A stretch of 64,000 nucleotides of DNA, taken from assembly GCA_016342745.1 (NCBI GenBank), contig JAEINT010000010.1:62001-126000 (forward strand). The letters are read 5' to 3'. The notes below the pieces were generated by a model. The model worked only from the letters and a program-made list of their open reading frames with translations. It was not told the origin of the DNA and searched no databases. Within the stretch, counting starts at the first letter, position 1, and the number at the start of each line of letters is the position of its first letter. The translations under genes were made by a program, and so were the position numbers. The stretch is from Labilibaculum sp. Lineage in GTDB: Bacteria; Bacteroidota; Bacteroidia; Bacteroidales; Marinifilaceae. Below are positions 41,415 to 50,920 of the stretch, in pieces.

Positions 41415-41808
41415 TTTGGATGTTTCATTTGTTAATTTTCAAAGCTAAGTATTAAAAGTAAGATTTACTTGATGATTATTTAATACAAAAATGCCGATTA
41501 GAAGACTAAATTACACGGAATTATTTCTTTAATAGCAATGGTCTTTTCTCTTAGGTTTTTTATTTTAATTAGAATGGGCTGTGTTATTGTGCTGATATTG
41601 AGTTAAAACGATTGCGACTTACATAGTCAAGTATTAATATGTTAAATCATTTTGCTTTACAGTAAAAAAGTATGAAAAAATACGAAAGAAAAGGGGTTTA
41701 GCAGATGTGCTTTTTCAAAATTTATCCATAACTTTAATTGAAATTAGAATAATTATGATAATATAAAAAACCTAATAGACTGAATATCAAATCCAAAATC
41801 GTTTGCGT
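41415..41808. other. Intergenic region between symporter and glycogen genes
   Basis: About 390 AT-rich bases with divergent genes on either side, so both promoters should lie here. I see no exact TTTG-N19-21-TAnnTTTG match, no strong hairpin and no small gene. Confidence 0.45.
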
Positions 41809-43743
41809 ATGAACTACCTTAAATTTGACAAGGCTCAGCTGGTAAATACCGAATATTCTTTGAAAAAAGAATTTATACGTACGAACCGAGCGGGCTCATT
41901 TGCCAGTTCGACTATTATTAATTGCAACACCCGAAAATATCATGGACTTCTCATCTGTCCAATTGAGAAATTTGGCGGTGAAAATCATGTTCTTTTGTCT
42001 TCTCTCGATGAGACTATTATTCAACACGAATCCCCCTTTAACCTTGGGATTCATAAGTTCCCTGGAGAATATAGCCCCAAAGGACACAAGTACGTTCGTG
42101 AGTTTGAAATGGATTCTTTTCCTTCCATAACTTATCGTGTTGGTGGAGTTGTCTTAAAAAAGGAGTTTGTTTTAGTAGAAAAAGAACAAAGAGTATTAAT
42201 TCGTTATACTTTATTGGAAGCTAATTCGGCTACAACAATAAGATTACAACCATTTTTAGCTTTTCGTAACATTCATGCTCTTACGAAAGCGAATTTAGAT
42301 GCAAATACTCGATCAGAGTGTATTAAGAATGGTGTAAAGCTTTGTTTGTACAAAGACTTTCCTTATTTGAATATGCAAACATCCAAAAAGGCTGAATTTG
42401 TTCATGTTCCTGATTGGTATTACAATATAGAATACAAGGAGGAGAAAAAAAGAGGCTATGAATGTCACGAAGATCTTTTTGTTCCAGGATATTTTGAAAT
42501 GCTAATAGAAAAAGGAGAGACAATAACCTTTTCGGCAGGAACCAAGGAAATTGATCCTGCTAAGATTGAAAAACAATTTACCTCTGAATTAAAAAAGAGA
42601 GACAAACGAGATAGCTTCGAAAGTTGTTTGGAGCATTCTGCGGTTCAGTTTTTTGCAAAAAATGGAAAAGAAACGGGCATCATTAATGGTTTTCCTTGGT
42701 TTAGCACAAGCGAAAGAAATACCTATTTATCCTTACCTGGATTAACATTGGCAAGAGACGATGAGAAGACTTTTTTGGATGTTTTTTCTACAGTTTTTGA
42801 AAGAATTTGTAATCGCTTTTCATCAAATCCGGATGTAAATGAAGGTCGATTCTCAGTTGACGTACCTTTATGGGCGTTTTGGACCCTACAGAAGTACATT
42901 GAATTTGGAGCTGATAAAAAAGAGATTTGGAAGAAATATGGTAAGAAGTTAATAGAGGTACTTCAAAATTATAAACATGGATCCAATTTGTCTATAAAAA
43001 TGCACGATAACGGTTTGTTGTGGGTTATAGAGCAAGGTGTAACCTGGATGAACGTACGAAACAAAGGCGTTTGTTTAAACCGACGTATGGGTTATGTGGT
43101 AGAGCTAAATGCATTATGGTACAATGCTGTTCGCTTCGCTCTCGATTTAGCAAAAGAGGCGAAAGACAAGAGTTTTATTGACGATTGGGAAGCTCTTCCA
43201 GAGGAAATAGAAGAGTCTTTTTTAGCGACTTTTTGGAATAAAGAAAAAGGCTATTTATCGGATTATGTAGATGATACCCATCAAAGTTGGGCTGTTCGTC
43301 CAAATCAACTGTTTGCTGTTTCGCTTCCCTATTCATGCTTAAAGAAAAAGAAGAAAAAAGCCATTTTGGATGTGATCGAGAAAGAGCTTTTAACCTCAAA
43401 AGGATTAAGAACTTTATCGCCTAAAAATCATGAATATTTAGGAGTGTTTGGCGGTAGTGAAGAGAATCGAAATTTGGCCTTTCACCAAGGATCTGTTTTT
43501 CCATGGTTGTTTGGGCATTATGCCGAGGCTTATCTTTCCCTTTATAAAAAAGGAGGAGAAGCTACTATCGATCGATTACTAGATGGTTTTGAAGATTGTT
43601 TGCATGAACATGGATTGGGTACTATTTCGGAGATTTACGATGGAAATCCTCCACATCGACCTAATGAGGCTACATCTTATGCACTTAGTGTTGCTGAGAT
43701 TATAAGAGTAAAGAAACTGTTATTACAAAAATCTGATAAATAG
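41809..43743 (+). CDS. Glycogen debranching enzyme (amylo-alpha-1,6-glucosidase)
   Basis: The 644-residue protein has the N-terminal debranching domain (EFIRTNRAGSFASSTIINCNTRKYHGLL, GGENHVLLSSLDETI) and a C-terminal (alpha/alpha)6 domain of the GH133 type (FPWFSTSERNTYLSLPGLTLA, VDVPLWAFWTLQKY, WMNVRNKGVCLNRRMGYVVELNALWYNAVRFA, HEHGLGTISEIYDGNPPHRPNEATSYALSVAE). It removes alpha-1,6 branch glucose from glycogen limit dextrin. The ATG at 41809 is used; an upstream TTG only adds two residues. It is followed by the GT4 gene after 7 bases. Confidence 0.92.
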   Translation: MNYLKFDKAQLVNTEYSLKKEFIRTNRAGSFASSTIINCNTRKYHGLLICPIEKFGGENHVLLSSLDETIIQHESPFNLGIHKFPGEYSPKGHKYVREFEMDSFPSITYRVGGVVLKKEFVLVEKEQRVLIRYTLLEANSATTIRLQPFLAFRNIHALTKANLDANTRSECIKNGVKLCLYKDFPYLNMQTSKKAEFVHVPDWYYNIEYKEEKKRGYECHEDLFVPGYFEMLIEKGETITFSAGTKEIDPAKIEKQFTSELKKRDKRDSFESCLEHSAVQFFAKNGKETGIINGFPWFSTSERNTYLSLPGLTLARDDEKTFLDVFSTVFERICNRFSSNPDVNEGRFSVDVPLWAFWTLQKYIEFGADKKEIWKKYGKKLIEVLQNYKHGSNLSIKMHDNGLLWVIEQGVTWMNVRNKGVCLNRRMGYVVELNALWYNAVRFALDLAKEAKDKSFIDDWEALPEEIEESFLATFWNKEKGYLSDYVDDTHQSWAVRPNQLFAVSLPYSCLKKKKKKAILDVIEKELLTSKGLRTLSPKNHEYLGVFGGSEENRNLAFHQGSVFPWLFGHYAEAYLSLYKKGGEATIDRLLDGFEDCLHEHGLGTISEIYDGNPPHRPNEATSYALSVAEIIRVKKLLLQKSDK

Positions 43744-43750
43744 TCTGTGT

Positions 43751-45061
43751 ATGAAAGTTCTAATGTTTGGGTGGGAATTTCCACCGCATATTTCGGGAGG
43801 ATTGGGCACAGCTTGTTATGGATTAACCAGAGGCTTAGCCAAAATTGACGATTTGGACATCATTTTTGTTGTACCAAAAGCCCATGGTGACGAAGATCAA
43901 AGCAAAATGAAATTGGTTGGTGCCAATGGTGTTTCTATTGAGCAAGTTCAAACTCACATCGAAAATTTTAAAACTCAACATACCTATTTGGAAGTTGAGT
44001 CACAATTAATACCCTATAATGATCCGGATGAATATTATACATTTAGGAGTCAGGATTTGTATGGGCAAAACAAGTTTTTTAAGGTAGATAAAGAAGGTAA
44101 GCTTGAGTTTAGTGGTAAATATGGTGCAAATCTTATCGAAGAGATATACAAATACGCCTATGTTGCTTCTACCATTGCTGATAATCATGAACATGATGTA
44201 ATTCATGCTCACGACTGGTTGTGTTATCCTGCAGGAATAGCAGCCAAAGAGGTTTCAGGTAAGCCATTGGTGATTCATGTGCACGCTACCGATTTTGATC
44301 GAAGTGGTGGAAATGTGAATCCTAAAGTTTTTGAAATTGAGAAAAAGGGTATGGATGCTGCTGATCAGATTATTGCAGTAAGTAACCTAACTCGGAATAT
44401 TGTAATTGAAAAGTATGGACAAGATCCTGCTAAAGTAAAAACGGTTTACAATGCTGTTGAGCCAGTTACAATTGAAGAAAAGCTGAAGGTGAAAAAGGGC
44501 GTGAAAGAAAAGGTTGTGACTTTTTTGGGTAGAATTACCATGCAGAAAGGACCTGAGTATTTTGTTGAGGCAGCTTATGAAGTATTGAAGAGGACAGAGG
44601 ATGTTCGCTTTGTGATGGCGGGAAGTGGAGATATGTTAGAGAAGATGGTTGAGCGTGCTGCCCAATTGGGAATTAGCGATAAATTTCATTTTACAGGTTT
44701 CTTGAAAGGTGATGATGTATTTCAAATGTTCTTGCTGAGTGATGTGTATGTAATGCCATCTGTTTCGGAGCCTTTTGGGATATCACCATTGGAAGCAATG
44801 CAATCTAATGTTCCGGTAATTATTTCAAAGCAATCGGGCGTTTCGGAAATCTTAACGCATGCTGTTAAGGTTGATTATTGGGATATTGATGCTATGGCAG
44901 ATGCCATTTATGGTATCGTTAAATACGATGCTCTGGCTAACGTATTTAAGGAGGAAGGAAAGGAAGAAGTGGACAATTTAAAATGGGCAAATGCCGCCTT
45001 AAACGTCCACGATGTTTATACCTCTGCTATTGAATTATTCGAACCATCACTTAAAAATTAA
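43751..45061 (+). CDS. GT4 glycosyltransferase, glycogen synthase-like
   Basis: The 436-residue protein has a GT-B fold: MFGWEFPPHISGGLGTACYGLTRGLAK at the N-terminus, VIHAHDWLCYPAG, VSNLTRNIVIEKYG, VTFLGRITMQKGPEYFVEAA and the retaining-GT4 signature EPFGISPLEAM (two Glu seven apart). The opening GGLG motif and its place between a debranching enzyme and a GH57 enzyme point to alpha-glucan synthesis; other GT4 reactions are possible. It probably forms an operon with both neighbours (gap 4 bases to the GH57 start). Confidence 0.8.
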   Translation: MKVLMFGWEFPPHISGGLGTACYGLTRGLAKIDDLDIIFVVPKAHGDEDQSKMKLVGANGVSIEQVQTHIENFKTQHTYLEVESQLIPYNDPDEYYTFRSQDLYGQNKFFKVDKEGKLEFSGKYGANLIEEIYKYAYVASTIADNHEHDVIHAHDWLCYPAGIAAKEVSGKPLVIHVHATDFDRSGGNVNPKVFEIEKKGMDAADQIIAVSNLTRNIVIEKYGQDPAKVKTVYNAVEPVTIEEKLKVKKGVKEKVVTFLGRITMQKGPEYFVEAAYEVLKRTEDVRFVMAGSGDMLEKMVERAAQLGISDKFHFTGFLKGDDVFQMFLLSDVYVMPSVSEPFGISPLEAMQSNVPVIISKQSGVSEILTHAVKVDYWDIDAMADAIYGIVKYDALANVFKEEGKEEVDNLKWANAALNVHDVYTSAIELFEPSLKN

Positions 45062-45065
45062 AACT

Positions 45066-46370
45066 ATGAAAGCACTTTGTTTATATTTTCAAGTTCACCA
45101 ACCATTACGTTTAAGAAGATATCGCTTTTTTGATATTGGAAATGATCATTATTACTATGATGATTATACCAATGAATCGATCATGAGAAATATTGCAGAC
45201 GAATGTTATTTGCCTGCAAATAAAATAATGCTCGAAATGATCAAGAAGCAAAAAGGAAAATTTAAAATTTCCTTCTCGATTACGGGTATTGCTTTGGATC
45301 AGTTTGAGCAGTATGCACCAGACGTGATTGCTAGTTTTCAAGAATTGGCAAAAACAGGTAGTGTTGAATTTTTAGCAGAAACCTACTCGCATTCTTTGGC
45401 TGCACTAACAAACCAAGATGAGTTTGTTGAGCAAGTTAAAAGTCATAGCGATCGCATCGAGAATTTATTTGGCATGCGTCCAACTGTTTTTCGCAATACC
45501 GAATTGATTTATTCGGATGAAATTGGCGAAATGGTTGCCAAAATGGGCTACAAAGCCATTTTAACAGAAGGAGCAAAACATATTTTGGGATGGAAGAGCC
45601 CTAACTATTTGTATTGCAATGCCATCAATCCGAAATTGAAAATTCTCATGAGGAATTACAAGTTGAGTGATGATATTTCATTCCGTTTTTCTTCTGAAGG
45701 ATGGAAAGAATGGCCATTAACAACTGGTAAGTTGGTTGGTTGGCTCAACGATATGGATCCAAAAGAAGATTTGGTGAACATTTTCATGGATTACGAAACT
45801 TTTGGTGAGCATCAGAAAAAGGAATCGGGAATTTTTGAGTTTTTAGCTCATTTACCTGCTGATGTAGTTTCAAATTCAGAATTTGAATTTGCTACACCAG
45901 CAGAATTAGCGGAGAATTATCAACCTATTGCGCAGGCACATGTGCCAAACGTTATTTCCTGGGCCGATGAGGAGAGAGACCTTTCTGCTTGGTTGGGTAA
46001 TAACTTGCAAAACGAGGCTTTTTCGAAATTATACGCTTTGCGCGATGATGTTTTAGCAGTAAACGATGATCGAATTAACAAGGATTGGAAATTTTTACAA
46101 GCGAGTGATCATTTTTACTACATGTGTACAAAGTTCTTTTCCGATGGTGATGTACATTCTTACTTTAATCCGTACAGTTCACCTTACGATGCTTTTATCA
46201 ATTACATGAATGTGTTAAGTGATTTCCAAATTCGTTTGAAAGAACTGAAAGATGGAATTGCTGTAAATCCTGAGGAATTAAAAAGTCAGTTAGTCGAAAA
46301 AGAGGAACTGATTTCGAAATACGAAAGAGAATTGAAAGATTTGAAGAATCAATTTTCGCAAGCCGAATAA
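45066..46370 (+). CDS. Glycoside hydrolase family 57 enzyme
   Basis: The 434-residue product, started at MKALCLYFQVHQPLRLRRY (45066), shows the GH57 conserved regions: HQP, the likely nucleophile Glu in ILTEGAKH, and the acid/base Asp in NIFMDYETFGEHQ. The end (KSQLVEKEELISKYERELKDLKNQF) is a coiled coil. GH57 includes alpha-amylases, amylopullulanases and branching enzymes; here, in a glycogen operon, an alpha-amylase or 4-alpha-glucanotransferase is most likely. A 13-bp inverted repeat (46401-46435) follows the gene. Confidence 0.88.
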   Translation: MKALCLYFQVHQPLRLRRYRFFDIGNDHYYYDDYTNESIMRNIADECYLPANKIMLEMIKKQKGKFKISFSITGIALDQFEQYAPDVIASFQELAKTGSVEFLAETYSHSLAALTNQDEFVEQVKSHSDRIENLFGMRPTVFRNTELIYSDEIGEMVAKMGYKAILTEGAKHILGWKSPNYLYCNAINPKLKILMRNYKLSDDISFRFSSEGWKEWPLTTGKLVGWLNDMDPKEDLVNIFMDYETFGEHQKKESGIFEFLAHLPADVVSNSEFEFATPAELAENYQPIAQAHVPNVISWADEERDLSAWLGNNLQNEAFSKLYALRDDVLAVNDDRINKDWKFLQASDHFYYMCTKFFSDGDVHSYFNPYSSPYDAFINYMNVLSDFQIRLKELKDGIAVNPEELKSQLVEKEELISKYERELKDLKNQFSQAE

Positions 46371-46400
46371 GTTGGTGCTATTAATGGATATGATAGAGGA

Positions 46401-46435
46401 AATAAGAGAATGTGATAAGATAACATTCTCTTATT
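46401..46435 (+). terminator. Hairpin after the GH57 gene (weak terminator)
   Basis: A perfect 13-bp stem (46401-46413 with 46423-46435) and nine-base loop. The sequence after it is AT-rich but lacks a clean T-run, so it could be an mRNA end or a processing site. Confidence 0.45.
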
Positions 46436-46534
46436 ATTTAGATAATTAAAAGAATATGTTTTTGTTAGATCTTGGGTTAATTATTCAAAAGAATGAAGTG
46501 TTTAAGCTGAGGAATAACAGTGAGTTATGTGCGT

Positions 46535-49500
46535 ATGAATAAAAGAAAGATAACACCGGATTATGTATTCGAGGTTAGTTGGGAAGTTTGTAATAAGGTG
46601 GGTGGAATTCATACTGTAATTTCGACCAAAGCCTTAACATTAAAACCCTTGTTTGAGGATAAGATTATTTACATCGGACCTGATTTTAACAGTTCGGAAC
46701 ACAGAGATAAAGAGTTTGTAGAAGATGTAAATTTATTTTCGGAATGGCGAACACAAGCACTTCGTGAAGGATTATCAGTTCGAATTGGTCGATGGAAAAT
46801 TCCAGGGAATCCAATTGTCATTTTAATTGATTTTTCAAGTTTAATGCCTCTTAAAGATTCGGTATATACGAAACTTTGGGAAGTTTATCGCTTGGAATCA
46901 TTGTATGGACATGATGATTATGATGACGCTGCTATGTTTGGTTATGCTAGTGGTAAAGCAATTGAGAGCTTTGTGAAGTTTAATGAGCTATCCGATCAAA
47001 AGGTTGTTGCTCAGTTTCATGAATGGATGACAGGTTCTGGGTGTTTGTACATAAAAGATAGTGCTCTGGATATTGCAACTGTATTTACAACCCATGCTAC
47101 GATGTTGGGTAGAGTGTTGGCAAGTAATTATGAAAATTTGTACGACAATCTGAAATATTTTAATGCAATTGAGAAGCCGAGACAGTATAATGTAACAGCC
47201 AAATGTTCTTTGGAAAAATGTGCTGCTCAGGCGGCAGATTGTTTATCCACGGTAAGTGAAATTACGGCAAGAGAATGTGCACACTTTCATGATCGTTCGG
47301 TAGATGTTGTTATGCCAAATGGTTTTGAAGACGATTTTGTTCCTGATGAGGAAGAGCTGAAAATAAAGGCAGGTAATGCTAAAAAGGATCTTCGAAAAGT
47401 TGCAGAGGCATTAATTGGTTATGAATTGGCAGATAATGCATTGCTAATAGGAACAGGAGGAAGATATGAATACAAAAACAAGGGAATTGATGTCTTTCTT
47501 GAGGCTTTAGTTCAATTAAATGAGAATAAATATTTTGACCGAGATGTTGTTGCTTTCTTTTTAATACCAGGCGATCAGCGTGGGGCAAGAAAAGATTTGC
47601 AAGAGAATTTGAGTAGCTATCCAGAAAAGAAACCATTGATAACACCTTTTTTAACGCATTACTTGGGCAATGTAGATCAAGATGAAATTTTGCGTAAAGT
47701 GAAAGAGTTGGGGTTTGGGAATGGTCAAAATGAAAGAGTTAAAGTCATTTTTGTTCCTACTTACCTAGATGGTGCGGATGGAATTTTTAACAAATCATAT
47801 TACGAACTCTTAATGGGATTAGACCTATCGGTTTTTCCATCCTACTATGAGCCGTGGGGATACACACCAATGGAAAGTGTCGCCTTTAGTGTTCCAACAA
47901 TTACAACATCATTGGCTGGATTTGGCCAATGGGTTCGTATGATTGGAGAAGCTGGAAAAGGTGGCGTTGAGGTAGTGGAACGTAACGACTCTAATACAAA
48001 AGAAGTGGTGTCTAGTATTGCTTCTTACATTCAAAATTTTGCAGTAAAATCCATCGATGAACTGTTACTGTGTCGGGAAAATGCCAGAAGTATTGCAGAG
48101 CGAACTCTTTGGGGAAATTTTATTGGAAATTATCATCAAGCCTACGAAATAGCAATCAAGAAAAATATGGAGAAAAGAAATGAATCAGACGCGTATGTAG
48201 AGACAGGAAATAACCTGAGCATACCAAAAAGTAATCATATACATTGGCGTAAATTAATTATTGAGTCGAACTTACCTAAAGAACTAATAGGTTTAGAAGA
48301 ATTATCGAAAAATTTATGGTGGTGTTGGAATTACCGCGCAATTGATCTTTATAAATCAATAGATAAGAAATTATGGATTAGTTGTAAGAAAAATCCAATT
48401 CTTCTTCTAAAGCAGGTGCCAAATTCTCGCATGAATGAATTGGCAGGAGACAAAGAGTTCATGGCTAAGTATTCGTCGGTTATTAAAGAATTTAATGATT
48501 ACATGAATGAAAAGCCAGAGGAAGGTCAACCTAAGATTGCGTATTTCAGTATGGAGTATGGGTTGAATAACAATCTAAAAATATACTCTGGAGGTTTAGG
48601 TATTTTAGCGGGTGATTACTTGAAGGAAGCAAGTGATTCGAATGTGGATATGGTTGCTGTTGGTTTCATGTATCGTTTTGGATATTTTACACAGCGTTTG
48701 TCCTTGAATGGAGAGCAATTGGTAGAGCTTGATGCTCAGAAATTTTCTCAACTACCAATTAGTAGAGTTCGCGATTCAGCAGGAATAGAGAAGTCGATAA
48801 CATTCTCATTAGAGGGAAGAACCGTTATTGCTAAGATTTGGAAAGTAGCAGTTGGACGTATTTCATTGTATTTGTTAGATACGGATACAGAAATGAATGA
48901 AGAACAAGATCGTTCTTTAACGCATCAGCTGTATGGGGGAGATTGGGATAATCGTATTAAGCAAGAGATTCTTTTAGGTTTGGGTGGTATTAAAACACTT
49001 GAAGTTTTGGATATTGAGCCTGATTTATATCATTGCAACGAAGGACATGCTGCCTTGATTAATGTTGAACGATTGATTAATTTGATTGCTAAAGGATATC
49101 GATACGAAGAGGCATTGGAAATTGTTAGATCTTCTTCTTTGTTTACGACTCATACGCCAGTGCCAGCTGGCCATGATACTTTTTCTGCAGATATGATTCG
49201 ACATTACTTATCGTATGTGCCAGAGCAACTAAAATTAGATTGGGATCAATTTTTAGCTTTGGGTAGAGTAAACCCACTGGATTACAATGAGAAATTCTCG
49301 ATGAGTAATTTGGCAGCCAATACTTCTGTAGCTATGAATGGTGTAAGTATGTTACATGGTAAAATTTCTCAGGAGATGTTCAATAATCTTTACCAGGGAT
49401 ATTTTCCAGAGGAATTGCACATTGGTTACGTAACCAATGGAGTTCATTATCCTAGTTGGACTGCTCAGGAGTGGAGAAGTTTGTACGAAAAGGAATTTGA

Positions 49501-50770
49501 TGCAGGCTTTGTGAATGATTTGTCTAATAAAGATTATTGGCGAAAAATATATGATGTGCCAGATAAGAAAATCTGGAAAATCAAAAATACCCTACGCAAA
49601 AAGTTGATTGATTTTGCAAAGAAGAGATTTCAGGAAAATTGGGTGAAAAGATATGAGGATCCTCGTGCATTAGTAGATATAATTGATTCTATCGATGAGA
49701 ATGCTTTAACAATTGGTTTTGCTCGTCGATTCGCTACTTATAAAAGAGCTCACTTGTTGTTTAGTGATTTGGATCGCCTGTCGAAATTATTAAACAATCC
49801 AGAAAAACCTGTGCAGTTTATCTTTGCAGGAAAAGCTCACCCTGCAGATAAAGCTGGTCAAGATTTAATTAAATTGATCGTTGAGATTTCTCGCCGACCA
49901 GAATTTGAAGGAAAGATATTGTTCTTGGAAAATTACGATATGGAACTTGGACAACGCTTGGTGAAAGGTGTAGATATTTGGATGAATACACCAACTAGAC
50001 CATTGGAAGCATCTGGAACTTCAGGAGAGAAAGCTGTAATGAATGGCGTGCTTAACTTTAGTGTTCTAGATGGATGGTGGTTAGAAGGATATCGTGAAGG
50101 TGCTGGTTGGGCACTAACCGAGAATAGAACATACGATAATCAAGGTTTTCAGGATGAATTAGATGCTCAAACCATTTATTCAATGTTTGAAAATGAAGTT
50201 ATCCCTCTTTATTATGATCGTGATAAAAATGATATTCCAGTAGCTTGGATTCAGTACGTTAAGAAATGTATTGCAGAAATAGCTCCTGAGTATACAACCA
50301 AGAGAATGATAGATGATTACAAGGATCGTTTTTACAATAAGATGCACAAGAGAGTGCTGAAATTAAAAGAAAACGATTACCAGATAAGTAAAGATGTTGC
50401 TGCCTGGAAACAGAGAATTCTTAATGGTTGGGATCAAATAGAAGTTGTATCAGTTGATACGCCAAGTACACCAAAGCATAAATATCAATCTGGTGAAAAA
50501 TACCATATGGAAGTGGCTCTTGATCTGAAAGGATTAATCGACGAATCGATAGGTGTGGAGTTGGTTCTAAGAACTGCAATGGACAATCAAAAACCAGGTC
50601 CAATTAGAACGGAGCAATTGATATTTGATCGCAAGGTCGATACATTGGCATTTTACCGTCTGGATTTAGAATTAAACGATCCAGGAATATTTGATTTTGG
50701 TCTTAGAATGTATGCTTATAATTCAGAATTAGCGCATCGACAAGATTTTAATTACGTTAAATGGATTTAA
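46535..50770 (+). CDS. Fused GT3 glycogen synthase - GT35 alpha-glucan phosphorylase
   Basis: One 1411-residue chain. The first part (about 1-545) is a GT3, eukaryote-type glycogen synthase: FEVSWEVCNKVGGIHTVISTKA, QFHEWMTGSGCLYIK, FTTHATMLGRVLASN and PSYYEPWGYTPMES. From about residue 580 a phosphorylase follows with a DUF3417-like start (LEELSKNLWWCWN), EYGLNNNLKIYSGGLGILAGDYLKEASD, HCNEGHAALINVERL and the PLP Lys1166 in GTSGEKAVMNGVLNFSVLDGW. An extra C-terminal beta-like domain of about 110 residues ends it. I used the ATG at 46535; an upstream GTG would add five residues. The chain thus carries both a synthesis and a breakdown activity. Confidence 0.9.
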   Translation: MNKRKITPDYVFEVSWEVCNKVGGIHTVISTKALTLKPLFEDKIIYIGPDFNSSEHRDKEFVEDVNLFSEWRTQALREGLSVRIGRWKIPGNPIVILIDFSSLMPLKDSVYTKLWEVYRLESLYGHDDYDDAAMFGYASGKAIESFVKFNELSDQKVVAQFHEWMTGSGCLYIKDSALDIATVFTTHATMLGRVLASNYENLYDNLKYFNAIEKPRQYNVTAKCSLEKCAAQAADCLSTVSEITARECAHFHDRSVDVVMPNGFEDDFVPDEEELKIKAGNAKKDLRKVAEALIGYELADNALLIGTGGRYEYKNKGIDVFLEALVQLNENKYFDRDVVAFFLIPGDQRGARKDLQENLSSYPEKKPLITPFLTHYLGNVDQDEILRKVKELGFGNGQNERVKVIFVPTYLDGADGIFNKSYYELLMGLDLSVFPSYYEPWGYTPMESVAFSVPTITTSLAGFGQWVRMIGEAGKGGVEVVERNDSNTKEVVSSIASYIQNFAVKSIDELLLCRENARSIAERTLWGNFIGNYHQAYEIAIKKNMEKRNESDAYVETGNNLSIPKSNHIHWRKLIIESNLPKELIGLEELSKNLWWCWNYRAIDLYKSIDKKLWISCKKNPILLLKQVPNSRMNELAGDKEFMAKYSSVIKEFNDYMNEKPEEGQPKIAYFSMEYGLNNNLKIYSGGLGILAGDYLKEASDSNVDMVAVGFMYRFGYFTQRLSLNGEQLVELDAQKFSQLPISRVRDSAGIEKSITFSLEGRTVIAKIWKVAVGRISLYLLDTDTEMNEEQDRSLTHQLYGGDWDNRIKQEILLGLGGIKTLEVLDIEPDLYHCNEGHAALINVERLINLIAKGYRYEEALEIVRSSSLFTTHTPVPAGHDTFSADMIRHYLSYVPEQLKLDWDQFLALGRVNPLDYNEKFSMSNLAANTSVAMNGVSMLHGKISQEMFNNLYQGYFPEELHIGYVTNGVHYPSWTAQEWRSLYEKEFDAGFVNDLSNKDYWRKIYDVPDKKIWKIKNTLRKKLIDFAKKRFQENWVKRYEDPRALVDIIDSIDENALTIGFARRFATYKRAHLLFSDLDRLSKLLNNPEKPVQFIFAGKAHPADKAGQDLIKLIVEISRRPEFEGKILFLENYDMELGQRLVKGVDIWMNTPTRPLEASGTSGEKAVMNGVLNFSVLDGWWLEGYREGAGWALTENRTYDNQGFQDELDAQTIYSMFENEVIPLYYDRDKNDIPVAWIQYVKKCIAEIAPEYTTKRMIDDYKDRFYNKMHKRVLKLKENDYQISKDVAAWKQRILNGWDQIEVVSVDTPSTPKHKYQSGEKYHMEVALDLKGLIDESIGVELVLRTAMDNQKPGPIRTEQLIFDRKVDTLAFYRLDLELNDPGIFDFGLRMYAYNSELAHRQDFNYVKWI

Positions 50771-50784
50771 TTTGCACTATAAAA

Positions 50785-50815
50785 CAAAGGCTGTTTCGAT
50801 AAGAAACAGCCTTTG
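50785..50815. terminator. Hairpin between convergent GT3-GT35 and histidine kinase genes
   Basis: A perfect 13-bp inverted repeat CAAAGGCTGTTTC (50785-50797 with 50803-50815, five-base loop). It lies 14 bases after the fusion gene stop, and 106 bases from the converging histidine kinase stop; it could end transcription in both directions. Confidence 0.65.
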
Positions 50816-50920
50816 AATTATACTGGAAAGTATTTTTTAAATTGTAAGGAAGCGAAAAATAAAATTGAAAACTTTGTCCAAAGATATCTTTGCACTAGGA
50901 TAAAAGATCTTGTATTGTTG

